A stretch of DNA of 64,000 bases from Gnomoniopsis sp. IMI 355080. Taxonomy: Eukaryota; Ascomycota; Sordariomycetes; Diaporthales; Gnomoniaceae. Shown here piece after piece: positions 11,407 to 22,642 of the stretch (positions within the stretch are counted from its first letter, which is position 1; every line of letters starts with the position of its first letter). The position numbers and the translations under genes were made by a program. Where the stretch lies: positions 62,001 to 126,000 of the forward strand of contig JAPEVC010000094.1 in the NCBI GenBank assembly GCA_027946555.1, given 5' to 3'. The notes under the pieces are model-generated. The model made no database searches. It was given only the letters and a program-made list of their open reading frames with translations, and was not told the DNA's origin.

Positions 11407-12926
11407 ATGGCAACAGTACTCAAAGCTGGCCGGTGGGACCGCAAAGCTGGCCGATACGATTATGGCCGCTTCGATCATATTGCCTCAACCAGTATTTCAG
11501 CCGGATGTGAGTTGATGACTAGAGACTCTAGGTTCCTGCACTGAGACTGTCGCCCTCCTGTGTACTTGAGACAACCTCTGACGAAGAACACAGACCAGCC
11601 GATTGGGAACAAAGTTGGCGTTGACTGTCGATTCCTCTTCAGAAAGTCACAATGGGGGACGTTGGGACCTTCTGAGAATCCAGCCGGTATCATTTATAGG
11701 AAATCAGGTTCGATCAACCGTCAGACTGTGTACTGAAGTCGGCAACAATACAATTGACATTGGATGAGGACGACCAAGGACTGGAGTCGTATCGTGTCGA
11801 CGACTCGCAAGTACAGACTTCCGAGTGCCCAGTTCTGATTACCGACTACTATGGGCCAGGACAGATCGTCGGCACATCAAAAAGGGTCTTGGTCAATAAA
11901 TCGCTGAATATTGCACCCTCCATCAATGTAGCCGGCAGTGGAGGTTCCTTGGGAGGAATGAAAACCGACAAACAGTTCGTGCATGAGAGCCGTTGGATGT
12001 TCCGGAGCTACACAGTTCCTGGCGACGGAACTCGTGGGCAAAGCTGGGGACATCGGATTCTGAAATGGGAGATGACGGAAAACGACATCGAGAAGTATCC
12101 CGTCCACAGCAACAAAGTGTTCACCGCCTTCGCCTATGAGCACAGTGGACAGCCGTTCCTTATGAAGGTTGAGATTTCGGGTAAGCTGAAGCAGCGGGGT
12201 GACAGAGTTAAAGCCAGTCTAGGAAGAGCCTTGAAGAAATTCGGACCCAGAGCCCGAAACCAAGAGGACATCTCTACCACATTGGTCGGTGCGTACCGTG
12301 GCCACAGACGACCGCTAGATGAGCTGGCCAAGGGTTTATCCAACGCGATGGACATGAAAAACTCGGTGTCATCGCCGCATGTGGTGCGTGATACTCAAAC
12401 GGCATCCTTCCAACAGGTGGCGTTCGACGCAACACCGTCAACAGACGCTGATGGTGGTGTGGAGCTTGTTTCTGCCGACACCTCGACCCAAGGGTTCGTT
12501 GAGGAGGGGACTCCTCAACTTAGGCTGAACTTCGATGGTCGAACTCCCAACATGTTGGAGGGGATGGAGGTACCAGTATCTCGGGACCGCACCGTGCCGA
12601 CACTGGAGAACCTCGCCCGACCTGGTTTGAGGTACAGAACTCTAATCCGGAAGGAAAGTATCCGTACAGGCACCTCCTCCGAAGTCTCAGGTCATTCTTC
12701 AGCTGCCACACTGGTGGCCAACCAGTATACACAACCACAGACAGAGTTAAGACTTGGGGCCAAAAGTCAGAGCTCGATGGCTCCACTGGCTGCGAATGCT
12801 GATAAAGACGCCGTGGAGAGGCTTATGAAAGTCGCCTTTTTCCGCCTGCTGATCGAATTTACGCTTAGCATTATCAAGTTTTTCGAAACCGGAGACTCAG
12901 GCGACACAACAAGTGTGGACCAATAA
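11407..12926 (+). CDS. Orphan fungal protein, about 433 aa, function unknown
   Basis: The main exon 11725-12926 is well supported by a long frame with coherent composition. It includes a compact region (RWMFRSYTVPGDG, RILKWEMTENDIEKYP, VFTAFAYEHSGQPFLMKVEI) that looks like a folded beta-rich domain, followed by a basic stretch and a Ser/Thr-rich linker. It ends in a hydrophobic helix (AFFRLLIEFTLSIIKFFE) near the C-terminus. The frame has no suitable ATG at its beginning. I therefore join it to a 100 bp first exon, 11407-11506 (MATVLKAGRWDRKAGRYDYG), through intron 11507-11724 with a strong GTGAGT donor and a TCAG acceptor; the phase fits. If that exon is wrong, translation could start at the internal ATG near 11959. 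I do not recognise the family. Confidence 0.6.
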
Positions 12927-14458
12927 TAGAAGAGCTGCACAGGCAGGATGGCAAGACCTGCTTGTAGTCGTGTGTTCAAATCTGAGCTGATTAACCTTTC
13001 AGGTGCTGGACCTGTCCCAAACATTGCACGCTGGTGAAGCGCCCTTCTGGAGGTGACACAAGTACTGACATCTTCAATTCCGGGACGGAGCGCGGTTCTC
13101 TCAACACTTAGACGAACTGCGGAAGAAGGAGGCAGCTGAGAGCCGTTGTCATCGTCGCATGTAAAGGGTTTGGTGCATTCGTTGTACACACCAAGCGTTG
13201 CGTGGGAATCTCGGTGTTCTATGCCTGTCCCCCCACTCCCCCCAGCTTCGTGATAATACACGAAGACGTGCCGCGCGAAACCGTCCAAGCCTGGAGCAAT
13301 CCATAAGTCGGGTTGTTCCAGGAGGCCCGTCAAGATATCGTGTTAGCAAATCAAAGGCACTATACACTGCCCCTTCTGGGATTCAGCCCAATGGTTGATT
13401 TAACGGCTGAATGAAAGGCACACGATGACAGAAAGCGATGTTCGATCGTCAATGCTTCGTGAAGGATCCACGTCATCGTAATTTCGCCGCCAGATCAACT
13501 TTCCATTCCACTGCCCGCTCAGCTTCACAGACCATGTGATGCTGGGCGTAACTGTGTTGAAGGACTGGAGAGTACGCGCGCAGATGGTCAAGCGGTGGTT
13601 GTCTAATTTGTAATCAAGATAAGCTTCAATGTGGCAGTGATGTTGAGAAACGCAAAGTCGAAAGTTATGACATTGAATTCGGGACATAAGGAATCACTAC
13701 TTCCACCAACACCAAACGTCAACACGAACAGCTACCTCCCTAGGTACGCTTGGTAGGTACCTAAGGTTATGTATCTGGTAGGCACTTGACTCACCTAAGT
13801 CGATTGCAGACAAGCCTCATGAAGCCAGGTTCCTTGGGTCAACTAGTCATCATGAAATTTAAAATGAGCGACAATCTGACCGTCTGCTATACCAAAAATC
13901 AATAGTGACTTCGAGAACCTTAGGTCAGTCATTACAGGCTTGGTGCATCCGTGATCGGTCTCGGCATTAGAAATCACTTCGAGAAACTTTTGGGGATAGT
14001 GTAATCTGAGTGCCGAAACCCTCTCGGGAACCCCTGCCGGGAAAAGTGGTTTGCATGCTGTCATTGAACTTGAACAACTTCTACGGGTCCTCATAGGGCT
14101 GAGGAGGCTCGGCTAATAGCGGCCAGCCCTTGCAAATCTCATCGTCATAGGCGCGCTTCAGCGCAGGCACACCCCACCACCCCACTGTCTTCCCGAGCGG
14201 CCCGGTAGAGGGTAGGCAGCTAGGATGCCTTGTCTTGGGAGAACATCTTTCGTTGAAGCTTCCGGTGCTCATTCTATGCCCCGCCTGCCAAGGTAACACC
14301 AAACTTTTAGCTAAACGTCTAGGCGCACTCTCCACAATGCGCGCGCGCTGTGGTGTGCCAAACTCTTGAAAAAGGGCTTGTCAGAGAAATCTGTCCTTTC
14401 TCCCGGACATCCTACCTTCGCATACTTTCCCTCTCTGCACGCCCCGGGACAAGACATC
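12927..14458. other. Long intergenic region, possible relic on minus
   Basis: About 1.5 kb without a gene I can model with confidence. Two minus-strand open stretches (about 13687-13400 and 13333-12950) read like diverged coding sequence; see findings. Palindromic CCTAGGTA/GGTACC sequence lies at about 13738-13767. A GC-rich stretch near 14330-14350 precedes the next gene. Confidence 0.4.
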
Positions 14459-15428
14459 ATGACTTCGAGCGCGCCAGCCCCACTTCGAATCGGCTATGTG
14501 CCAGAGCATTTCTCTACGCCCATCTATTTTGCGAAGAAGTACTTTGGCCTCGATGCAGAGCTGATTCCCTTTCCGTCTGGGACGGGCCACATGATTACGT
14601 CCCTGCGATCAGGCGAGATCGATGTCGGTATCGGCCTGACAGAGGGCTGGGTCGCGGGCCTGGGTAAGGAGGACACTCCTGGCGATGGAGGATACCGACT
14701 TGTGGGAACCTACGTTGAGACACCTTTATGTACGTACTAGCTCCGCCGTCCTGATCTCTGTCAGTCTGTTCACACAAGGAATGTTAACGATCTGTTTTTG
14801 AACAGGCTGGGCAATATCCACCGGCGCCCAACGCCCCGAGATCACAAGCATCTCCTCCCTCAAAGGCGGCAAGATCGGCGTGTCCCGCATTGGCTCCGGA
14901 TCGTACGTCATGGGCTCCGTGCTTGCGGACCAACATGGCTGGCCGCCATACGCCGACAACGTGGTCCTCAACACCTTTGAGAACCTACGCAAGGCGGTCA
15001 ACTCGGGTGAAGCGGACTTCTTCATGTGGGAGCACTTTACGTCGAAGAGGTACTACGACTCTGGCGAGATAAGAAAGGTGGGCGAGATCTACACGCCCTG
15101 GAGCAGTTGGAAGATCGTGGCCAGCACGGCGTTGGTGAAGGACGGGAAGTTGGAGGAGAGGATCGGTTTCCTGTTCCAAAAACTGGATCAGGGGATACAA
15201 TACTTCAATGAGAACAAGGACGAGGCTGTGAAGTATATCAGCACGGAGCTGGACTACTCTGAAGGAGATGCCAGAGAGTGGTTGAAGACGGTCAAATTCC
15301 CGACCAAGACCGAGGGTGTAGACTTGAGCGTAGTAGAGAGCACCGTGGGCGTCCTGCGGAAGGCTGGCGTACTCTCAGAGGGTAAGGGCATGGGACCTGA
15401 TCATATGATCGCAAAGCAACGGAAATAG
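14459..15428 (+). CDS. Ca3427-like periplasmic-binding-protein-type (type 2) protein
   Basis: Two exons, 14459-14729 and 14806-15428 (intron 14730-14805, donor GTACGT), 297 aa. The N-terminus PLRIGYVPEHFSTPIYFA, then GTGHMITSLRSGEIDVGIGL, is the opening half of a type 2 periplasmic-binding fold related to NitT/TauT and NMT1/THI5 proteins. Exon 2 continues with SISSLKGGKIGVSRIGSGSY, then the hinge and second lobe (NTFENLRKAVNSGEADFFMW, YTPWSSWKIVAST) and a helical C-terminus. This arrangement, including the conserved W-E-H-F-T segment, matches the fungal Ca3427 group known structurally from Candida albicans. There is no signal peptide and no ABC permease or ATPase beside it, so a cytosolic small-molecule binder or enzyme is more likely than a transporter subunit. 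The ligand is unknown. Confidence 0.85.
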
Positions 15429-15628
15429 AGCTCTCATACGAAACGATGTCTTGCAGCTAGACCCTGAAGTTGTAGCTCGGTCTCCAGAGGGTGTCTAGTG
15501 CAAGGACTGCTTGGACGCCAGCGGAGATGAGTCCACGAATTAGATCAACATCCAGCTCATTCATTTCCATCTATCCGCAGCATGAAATGTTTTTTGATTA
15601 TGAGCCTAATTCCCACCAGTGTGAATGT

Positions 15629-16652
15629 CTAAGAGGAGTCCACGAGCCACAGAGTAAACCAGTCTATCATAGCTCGTAGACTTTGCTCCTTGCACCATCC
15701 TGCAAAGCATTAGTACAACAGTCCCCATGTGCACGATGGTTTCGAAACTCGACACTCACGCTGATACGGGTCCTCTGGGTCTCCCTTGACGGCGAAACCG
15801 TGGTTGACACCGTAGAATAACTGCACATGATAACGCTTGTTTTCTTTTTGCAGCAGCTCAAATGCCTTCTTTCTCGCCTCCGCATCAAAGGCGTGGTCGT
15901 TCTCAGCACAAGACAGCAATAGAGGATCTAGGTGAGGGTATTCCTTAGCATGAAGTGGCTTTCACATCACAAGCCAGACATCCGGGAGGACTTACGCTTC
16001 AAACTCGTAAAGTGCTCCTCCTTGAGCGCCGTGGGATGCGCAAACGCCCCCGCCGAGACCCTGTCGCCCGCGAGCAGGTCCATGACAAAGGGCGCCCCAA
16101 AGCAGTACCCGGTGCATGCATACTTGGTCTTCTCGTTGCCGTACTTGGCTTTTACTGCGTCTGTCCACTTGGGTACATTCTCAACAGCGAAATTGTAGTG
16201 CTTCGAACGCCAAGCGGCAAGGTCAAATCCCTCGGGAAGAGGATCGCTTTTGTTGGCGCGGTATTTCCCAATGGGGTCCTGGGACATGTCAGAACCAAGC
16301 CCGCGCCATGCGTATCAAGCCCCCTTATAGTTATGATGAGACAAACTGCTGGTAGGAAACGAAGGATTTGGGGGATTAGAATACATACGCCCCTGAAGTA
16401 GTCCATGCCGAGAGCGAGAAATCCCGCATCGGCAAACCCGTCCATGAGGAGATGTGCATTGCTCGACATTCCCCAGACGTCTGGGAAATACAACACTACA
16501 TTGCCATTGGGTTTCTCTGGCGTCGCGATGTAGGTTGGTACATCGAGGATGGTATCCATCTTGCCGCGTGGAGTGCCCTTGTGGATCGTGCCGAGCCAGC
16601 AGCAGGGTCCCGGGGGCTTGGCCAGGTATTTTTCGTCGCTGGTGCCAGCCAT
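15629..16652 (-). CDS. Dienelactone hydrolase family alpha/beta hydrolase
   Basis: Four exons on minus: 16652-16389, 16278-15996, 15927-15760 and 15699-15629, with introns of 110, 68 and 60 bp, giving 261 aa. The Cys-Asp-His triad of the family is visible: nucleophile C147 in ACTGYCFGAPF, D193 in AENDHAFD, and H225 in GVNHGFAVKGD. The N-terminal PPGPCCWLGTIHKGTPRGK and the VLYFPDVWGM strand are typical of fungal members. The last exon is read in the frame giving WCKEQSLRAMIDWF, the usual C-terminal helix. The other frame at that junction stops early and is rejected. Family members hydrolyse dienelactones and other esters; most fungal paralogues have no defined substrate. It converges on the Ca3427-like gene with only 200 bp between stop codons. 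Confidence 0.9.
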
Positions 16653-17389
16653 GTTGCAGAATTGACTGTGAAAACGGTTTCAGATAGTGCTTGAATGCAA
16701 GCGGGCGTAGAGAGACTGTGAATGTGAATATGTAGTCTTTATATGGTACGGTAGTGTGAGGTTGTGCGGGGTGGGAAGTCTACTTCGGATACGCTGCCAT
16801 ACTTTCCGGGTTCGGAATTATATTCGGCGCCTCGGATTTCACTCATAACGACGTTTTTATACAATATGTCCTTGCGTAGTATCATATAGGCCTGGCCTCC
16901 ACATGAAACCTTGGATTTGATATTGAAATCTAGGGTCATAAAGTGCTGTGTAATTGAAGTCAAATGAACATAAGCCCTAATTAAACATTGTCGTCTAGTA
17001 CAATCTTGGTACAAACTATAGGCCTGAGGCCATCCTCCTCTGATAATCAGTCCGAAAAACATAAAAGCGAATGTATCGTTGCTTCATTAGGTACATTAGC
17101 GCTTTTAAAGACGTAAACTATAAATTTCTTTTAAATCTATCGGTGTTTATTTCTGCATGAGCATGTACGGCCATTTAGACCTCAGGCCAAGGAGAAGCGT
17201 GACAAAGCACCACCTGGTTTGTACAGTCTCTCCCATCCTGTGTATAGACTAGGTCTAAAAATATCCAAAGGCAATGACCAAGCCCACAGTCATCTGGTCG
17301 TTCAAATAGCATTTGCAATACGCCGATTATCATGGTGAGATAGATATTCAATTGATCCAATATTGGAGCAGGACCTGTCCTTGGTTGTA
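16653..17389. other. Intergenic, AT-rich, no gene seen
   Basis: Upstream region of the dienelactone hydrolase gene and downstream region of the F-box gene. No coding signal on either strand. Confidence 0.5.
16737..16746 (-). promoter_or_regulatory. Candidate TATA box for the dienelactone hydrolase gene
   Basis: CCATATAAAG on the minus strand, about 85-95 bp upstream of the ATG at 16652. Spacing is plausible for a fungal core promoter; no experimental support. Confidence 0.4.
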
Positions 17390-19537
17390 TCACTCTATGG
17401 TGGGAGTTGGCAGCCCGGTCACTGGGTCGTCTATCTGTGCCTCGCGTGCTCCCTCTTCATTCTCTGCCACAATCTCCTCAGTCTGTAGGATTTCAATGAG
17501 TCCACCGTAACCAACAAAACGAGCTAAGCCCTTTGACAACAGCTCGACTGGATGATCAGTCGGGTCATATAGTGTTGCACCTTGGGGAGGTTCTTTCTTT
17601 CGAATGTGTTCCCAAAAGCCCCAGTAGACTATAGGTCCAAGCTTAAGAAATTCAAAAGTGCTTTCAAGCTTATGACGGATCTCAACTCCATTCAGGAGAG
17701 GAGGGGAAACACCTGAGTCTTCCCAAGCCGTCGCCTCGATCACATCACCCACATCGCTGTCCCAGTCATCAAAAACTTCCTCTGGTGGCTCGCTAGGACT
17801 CCTGCCGCGGTTGTCCATGTAAAAGAAGAATTCTCCATCGCTACGAATCCATTTCCAAATTTGCGTGCCGTACGATGCAGGAGCTGAAGCATCTGTTTGC
17901 CAGCAGTAAACCTCACCATTGTCATGGTCCCTATGGTAAAATCTCCCCCAAGTCCAGAAAGGAGATTCGACCCAGCCTATTTCGCTGTCCGCAGATCTAA
18001 GTTCTTCTGCAAGTGGTGAAAAGTCGGCGTCATCTTCGGAAACCACCTCAGAGTCAATTTCCGTGGCGTATCCATCATCCTCAAAAAGATCCGGGTATTT
18101 GACCCATGGTCGGAAAGAGGTTGTGAAAAGAAAATCGCCATCCTTCGCTTTGCTCATCAATCTCAATTGACTCAAAGGATTGTGCGGTGTTTGTCGGTTG
18201 ACGAATCGGAGAACATCGTCCTCTTTGATGCCAATCTTTGGCCCGATCAAGATCTCTTCTTCTATGCTACCAGCCAACCTGTCAGATACTTGTACTTGTA
18301 ATGTCGAGAGCAAGAGATCGTCAATGGCGGCGAGAGCTGGTATCAAGCTCGATCGAGACATACAGTCTCTTAAGACAACATGTCGGAGAGTGTCGACATG
18401 GGTCCCCACAAAAGACGTCAACTCGTCGGACGTTATTGCGAATCCCTCGAGGCCCACGGACCGGAGATGGGCCCACTTTCTGACTGCTCTCTTTTTCGCA
18501 TCATTCAAGAAGATGCTGGAGAATGGATAGATGCCTGACTCACGCCCGTAGGGTTCGGGAGACTTGAGGGCCACAGTCAGCAACTCCAAGTTGTCTGCTG
18601 CCTGAAGGCTTTCTGCAAGGTTTATACAGGGTATAAGGGTCCTTTTACTGCGGCGAAAACAGTCCAACGTTAAGTGAATTGACGTGAGGTGGCTGAAGGC
18701 TGCACTAGAAAATTGGCTCTGGGCGTTTGCACCTCGTGGCGTCAAGTTGACCAGACAGCTTTCGTCGATGAATGCCAGGGTCTTTATTTGGGATCCAAGA
18801 TGGTGCAGGGCGGGGACTAAGAACTCGAAGAATCCATCATTGAGGCATTCGTATTCCCGGGCAAAATTGCGAGCGTGTGTAGCTGTAAGTTGATATCCCA
18901 TATTCGTAGTATCCAATACGGTAGTTGAGGGCATCGGTGCCGAAACAAAGGTATGAAGGTTAGGCATTTGATCAAGCGCGGTCATGAACTTTTCTCGAAA
19001 ATTCTCGGCTGTGATCTGATCTGTGTCGACTGCAGACAGAGATGAGTCCGGCTGTCGACGATAAGTCCTCCAGGAAAACTCCTGCATCTGAAGCATCCAA
19101 TTCAGACGGCCAGGGAGACCTTCCCAGGTTTCCTCGTTTTCCGGCTCTGGAGGGCTTTGAGCCAGGCCAAGGTCCCCGCAGCTAGTGCAGAGCTCGTGCC
19201 AGACAACAATCTCGACGTGCCTAGCTAGATGAGGCGTAGATGATATGTTGAAAAAGGAGTCACGACAAGTCTTGAGCCTCGAAAGAGGAAGTTGCTTGAA
19301 TAACCTGCTAGTGGCGGCAGGGTTGAAAGCACGGCAGGTCAGCCGTAGCGCTTTGAGATCGATGGGCTCGAGAATATCAGAAATCGAATAGATTATGTGG
19401 ATCAACTCTGAGGGCAAGTCATTTATGAGACTTTCGACTCGGGTCCTTGCACTGGTGTACGAAGAGTTGGTATCATCAGGCGGCGTGCAATGAGAATCCG
19501 TGTAGCCTAGGCTATCTGAGTCCTGTTTGGACGCCAT
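17390..19537 (-). CDS. F-box domain protein, about 715 aa
   Basis: Single exon starting at the ATG of MASKQDSDSLGYTDSH. Residues about 38-81 form an F-box (INDLPSELIHIIYSISDILE, then LRLTCRAFNPAATSRLF), the Skp1-binding module of SCF ubiquitin ligases. The rest is an alpha/beta region with leucine-spaced segments (FSHLTSIHLTLDCFRRS, LELLTVALKSPEPYGRES, LRHVVLRDCMSRSSLIP) resembling the irregular leucine-rich repeats of fungal F-box proteins. It is followed by a long acidic, Trp-rich C-terminal half. Pezizomycotina carry many such proteins, which probably act as substrate receptors; the target is unknown. It diverges from the 2EXR gene across about 440 bp. Confidence 0.8.
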   Translation of the reverse strand: MASKQDSDSLGYTDSHCTPPDDTNSSYTSARTRVESLINDLPSELIHIIYSISDILEPIDLKALRLTCRAFNPAATSRLFKQLPLSRLKTCRDSFFNISSTPHLARHVEIVVWHELCTSCGDLGLAQSPPEPENEETWEGLPGRLNWMLQMQEFSWRTYRRQPDSSLSAVDTDQITAENFREKFMTALDQMPNLHTFVSAPMPSTTVLDTTNMGYQLTATHARNFAREYECLNDGFFEFLVPALHHLGSQIKTLAFIDESCLVNLTPRGANAQSQFSSAAFSHLTSIHLTLDCFRRSKRTLIPCINLAESLQAADNLELLTVALKSPEPYGRESGIYPFSSIFLNDAKKRAVRKWAHLRSVGLEGFAITSDELTSFVGTHVDTLRHVVLRDCMSRSSLIPALAAIDDLLLSTLQVQVSDRLAGSIEEEILIGPKIGIKEDDVLRFVNRQTPHNPLSQLRLMSKAKDGDFLFTTSFRPWVKYPDLFEDDGYATEIDSEVVSEDDADFSPLAEELRSADSEIGWVESPFWTWGRFYHRDHDNGEVYCWQTDASAPASYGTQIWKWIRSDGEFFFYMDNRGRSPSEPPEEVFDDWDSDVGDVIEATAWEDSGVSPPLLNGVEIRHKLESTFEFLKLGPIVYWGFWEHIRKKEPPQGATLYDPTDHPVELLSKGLARFVGYGGLIEILQTEEIVAENEEGAREAQIDDPVTGLPTPTIE

Positions 19538-19978
19538 GTTTGGGCAATTCAAAGAAAAAAACAAAACATCCTATGAGAGCTTCGCAGAACAAGAGGAAGG
19601 TCGAGCAAGATGTCAATATGGGGTGTCTAATGTCTACGATTAATCAATTAATATCCGCTCAAGTTGATCCAGCAAGCTGCAAGCGCGCGGCTGTTGCCTA
19701 GCTCTAACAAGATAGGCTGCAGGTGCTGGTGCCACTTCTGTTTCTTGGGACCTTTCTGTCTTGATGGTGAGTCATCCTATCTTGTGCACTGCCGCCGCGC
19801 CATTGAAAGTAACTTGGATAATGTGATACTTTTTGTAAAGTTACCAAACCCCGGTTACTATTTGCTGGCAACATGCCCGGGGGTTGGGCCCCGCTTAGTA
19901 GCGCAGGCATCCATGGGAGATGCGTCAAAATCTAGGCATCCATACGTTAACTACATATGTATGCTAATGCGACACTAG
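19538..19978. other. Divergent intergenic region between F-box and 2EXR genes
   Basis: About 440 bp shared upstream DNA for two genes transcribed away from each other. No clear TATA box or repeat. Confidence 0.5.
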
Positions 19979-21242
19979 ATGTCAGTTCCAGTGCCTAGAA
20001 TCAACCAGAGTATCTTCAGAGTCTCGAATCGTAATACCATGGACGATTTCCAGAGCGCTGGGTATCGATTGCTGTCTTTCAAGTACACTCCGCCACTGGA
20101 CGTAAAGGGACAGGCAGCGGACGTCAACAAAATCGACCGCAAGGAGGCAAGTCGGTCAGGAGATGGAGACTTGCCATCGCTCACATCCCTGCTCACATCA
20201 CTCCAAGAAATCGAGGGTTTGGATGATGCTGGAACAAAGAATGAGTCTGGCAAAGAGTTGCGCGGCGAAGGCAAGAAAGTCAAGCAGCCTGTGCCAAAGA
20301 CAACACCTTTGAACGAATTCCGTCTATTCAACGACTTACCTACGGAAATTCGACTCAAGATATGGGATCTCACCTTCCTGCCTCGCGTTGTTGAAGTGCG
20401 ACCACCTCGGCCCAACTATTCAGAAGGCCAGGTAAGTAAGACAAGGAACTCATTGCCGCTCCCTCTACTATAGACAAGTGCCTTTGCGTTATCAAACTAA
20501 TATATTCAAACAGTGGCAGTCTGGCTGTAGCAACCCCGCTGCGCTCGCCGTCTCCATCGAGGCGCGCGAAGCAGCCCTCGCTCACTTCCGCATCCCATGT
20601 CCACTGTCCGTTGTTACCACCACCCCAAGCACGGGCATCACGCAGCAGCCAAACGTCAGACCCATCCCCTTCAAGCCGATGGATTCCACAAACACGGAGC
20701 TGTCCTTTAGCAGTACATCTGGCAGCGCGGATAGCAGCGGTCAAGCGCGTCGCAAGCTCTATGTATCACCTGAGCACGACACTGTGTGTTTATTGGGCCA
20801 GGACTGGGATAATGACAGCCTCGCGCACGTCATGCGGACCTTCCGGGAAGCGGACCCATTGGGGGTCGGGATAGGCCGATTAGGCATGTCTGCGAGGGCT
20901 TGGGGCTTTGGGGGAAGTGTGTTGAGGTTGAAGGAGCTTGGTACGACGCTGTTCCAGGAACTGGACCAGCTTGTCCTCTTTATGTATGGCGAGCAACATC
21001 CGCCGCCGGCCTGGCGGGCGAAGGGGCACGCGATGGTGGCCGACGAGGAGCGAGAGAAATACAAGCGAGAGGGGAACCGTTGTGAACTGATTCCTTGCGA
21101 CGTTGGAATTGAGTCGATAGCTTACAGGGTATGGTCTGGGGTACACGGAAGGCAGTTTCGGGAAGGTGGGAATGTTTTGCGGGTAGGGAAGAAGAGCAAA
21201 GAGATTCGGTTCATGGACTTGGAGTTCAAAGCTGGATGGTAA
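19979..21242 (+). CDS. 2EXR-type fungal protein, about 393 aa
   Basis: Two exons, 19979-20431 and 20514-21242, joined by intron 20432-20513 (donor GTAAGT). Residues from about 114 read EFRLFNDLPTEIRLKIWDLT, then FLPRVVEVRPPRP. Across the splice comes SNPAALAVSIEAREAALAHF. This is the pattern of the 2EXR domain, a fungal F-box-related module of unknown function in which an F-x-x-L-P-x-E-I-R-x-x-I-W motif is followed by a C-x-E-A-R strand-helix. The N-terminal 110 residues are polar and probably disordered. The C-terminal part holds LYVSPEHDTVCLLGQDW and a helical segment. A start at the next in-frame ATG (20039) is possible. The family call is good; no biochemical role is known. Confidence 0.8.
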
Positions 21243-21686
21243 GATAGGACTCATCCTGTACGATTAACGGAGATACATACCCATATAGCGTTTCAATTTC
21301 TGTCTTGTGCATTGTTAGGATCGGGACAAGGGTATTGGATAGAGACTGTTAGATCAATAAGTTGTGTCCACTTGTGCAAAGCTACTAGAGCTCAGTGTGA
21401 TTTCAGAGGCTTAAGACTTCTCAGGCACATGTTATAGCAACATGACGATGGATTCCTTCTTCAGCATAACTTGTAGATGTTGAGTTGTGTGGATGTGATG
21501 CACAGCCGGTGAGACATGGGACCCGAGCAGCTGACCGTACGGCGTAGCAAGATTGACAAGCCTCAAAACTCAAGCATACACAAAGACTTACCAAATCAAT
21601 CTTTATTGAAACTCTGGATAGGGGTCCTTCGTAGAGGCATGTAGTATTTCCCGCTTTTCGCGGCACGCAGTAGCCCTTATTGTACA
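21243..21686. other. Intergenic, convergent 3' regions
   Basis: Lies between the stop codons of the 2EXR gene and the MRPL15-like gene, so it should hold both 3' UTRs. No gene seen. Confidence 0.55.
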
Positions 21687-22642
21687 CTAGTTCCTGGACC
21701 TCATCCTCCCAAGAACCTTCTCTCGGGCTACTCTACTCGCAACCTCGCCTCCGTGCTGCATCGAGACAGCACCAACGATTGCAAACAACGTAGTACAGAG
21801 GGCCACATCAATACCAGATTCGCTAAGGTTAGAAGTCTAAAGGCACATGGTATCAGCATCAGCCGCGGTGTTCGAGAGCTGGACAGCAGCAGGACTTACA
21901 TTCTTTGGTTTCCAACGCATCACTTGGTCTAATTGTGTCCGAAGACCAACTTTGGCTAGGCCCTCGATGGACACATAATCGTGCGGTCGCTGCTTGCTCA
22001 GCTTATCGACGTTGGCCAGAGCGGGAGACCTAAAGTGCTCTCGGTACCAGGGATCTTGGAAAAATGGCTCCACCTCATTCGGCTGTGTCATGATTCCGTT
22101 CATGGTCTCAAGGACCAAGACTTGTCTGCCTGTAGCACGCAACATCGTCAGCCATGCCATCCTCTCCAAGCCTAGCCTGAAGCCCCCTGGTGGTGGTGCG
22201 TACCGAAAAATGCCAATTTCGTGTTGAAGCCTCTCCGTCCGTAGTCAAAACTCTTGTGTGTTACAGCCAGCCATCTTAACTCCTCGGGCAACATTCTCGA
22301 CCCGTTGCGGCCCAGAAAGCGCTCGTAAAATTCATCCAGCTTCGCCGGGTCCTCGTTCACGTGCCATATCGAATTTGCTGGGTTCTTGGCCTCTTTGAGT
22401 TTGAAGTCGTACGGCGCCTTCAATCCTGATGGTGTGTAAGCCCATCTGGGCTTGGCCTGTTCTATATCCTCATCCGACAAGGGCTCATTGAGGGGATCAT
22501 CTTGCTCTCGCAGCGCGGTAGGTTGCCTGGCCAGTTCTGCAATGCCGCGACATGCCGGTCGCGCTATTGTCGGCGACGCTCGGAGGGAGTGAAGGGATTG
22601 CCTGGATAACGACCAGGCTGATCGCGAGGAGTTGAGCGCCAT
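21687..22642 (-). CDS. MRPL15: Mitochondrial large-subunit ribosomal protein, MRPL15/mL57 family (RNase III-like fold)
   Basis: Three exons on minus: 22642-22204, 22129-21900 and 21836-21687, introns 74 and 63 bp, 272 aa. The N-terminus (MALNSSRSAWSLSRQSLHSL, rich in Ser and Arg and lacking acids) looks like a mitochondrial presequence. The core has the RNase III-like features of this ribosomal protein: ELRWLAVTHKSFDYGRRGFN, LAFFGRQVLVLETM across intron 1, and VSIEGLAKVGLRTQLDQVM. The last exon ends with SGIDVALCTTLFAIVGAV, then SMQHGGEVASRVARE, a helix that family members keep. A shorter 32 bp intron at the first junction is also possible by GT-AG rules but would be below usable intron size and breaks the FGRQ motif. 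Its promoter faces RTT109. Confidence 0.88.

Noticed and set aside
22172..22203. 32 bp intron in the MRPL15-like gene
   Set aside because: Too short to splice and it destroys the FGRQ motif; the 74 bp alternative fits both size and conservation.
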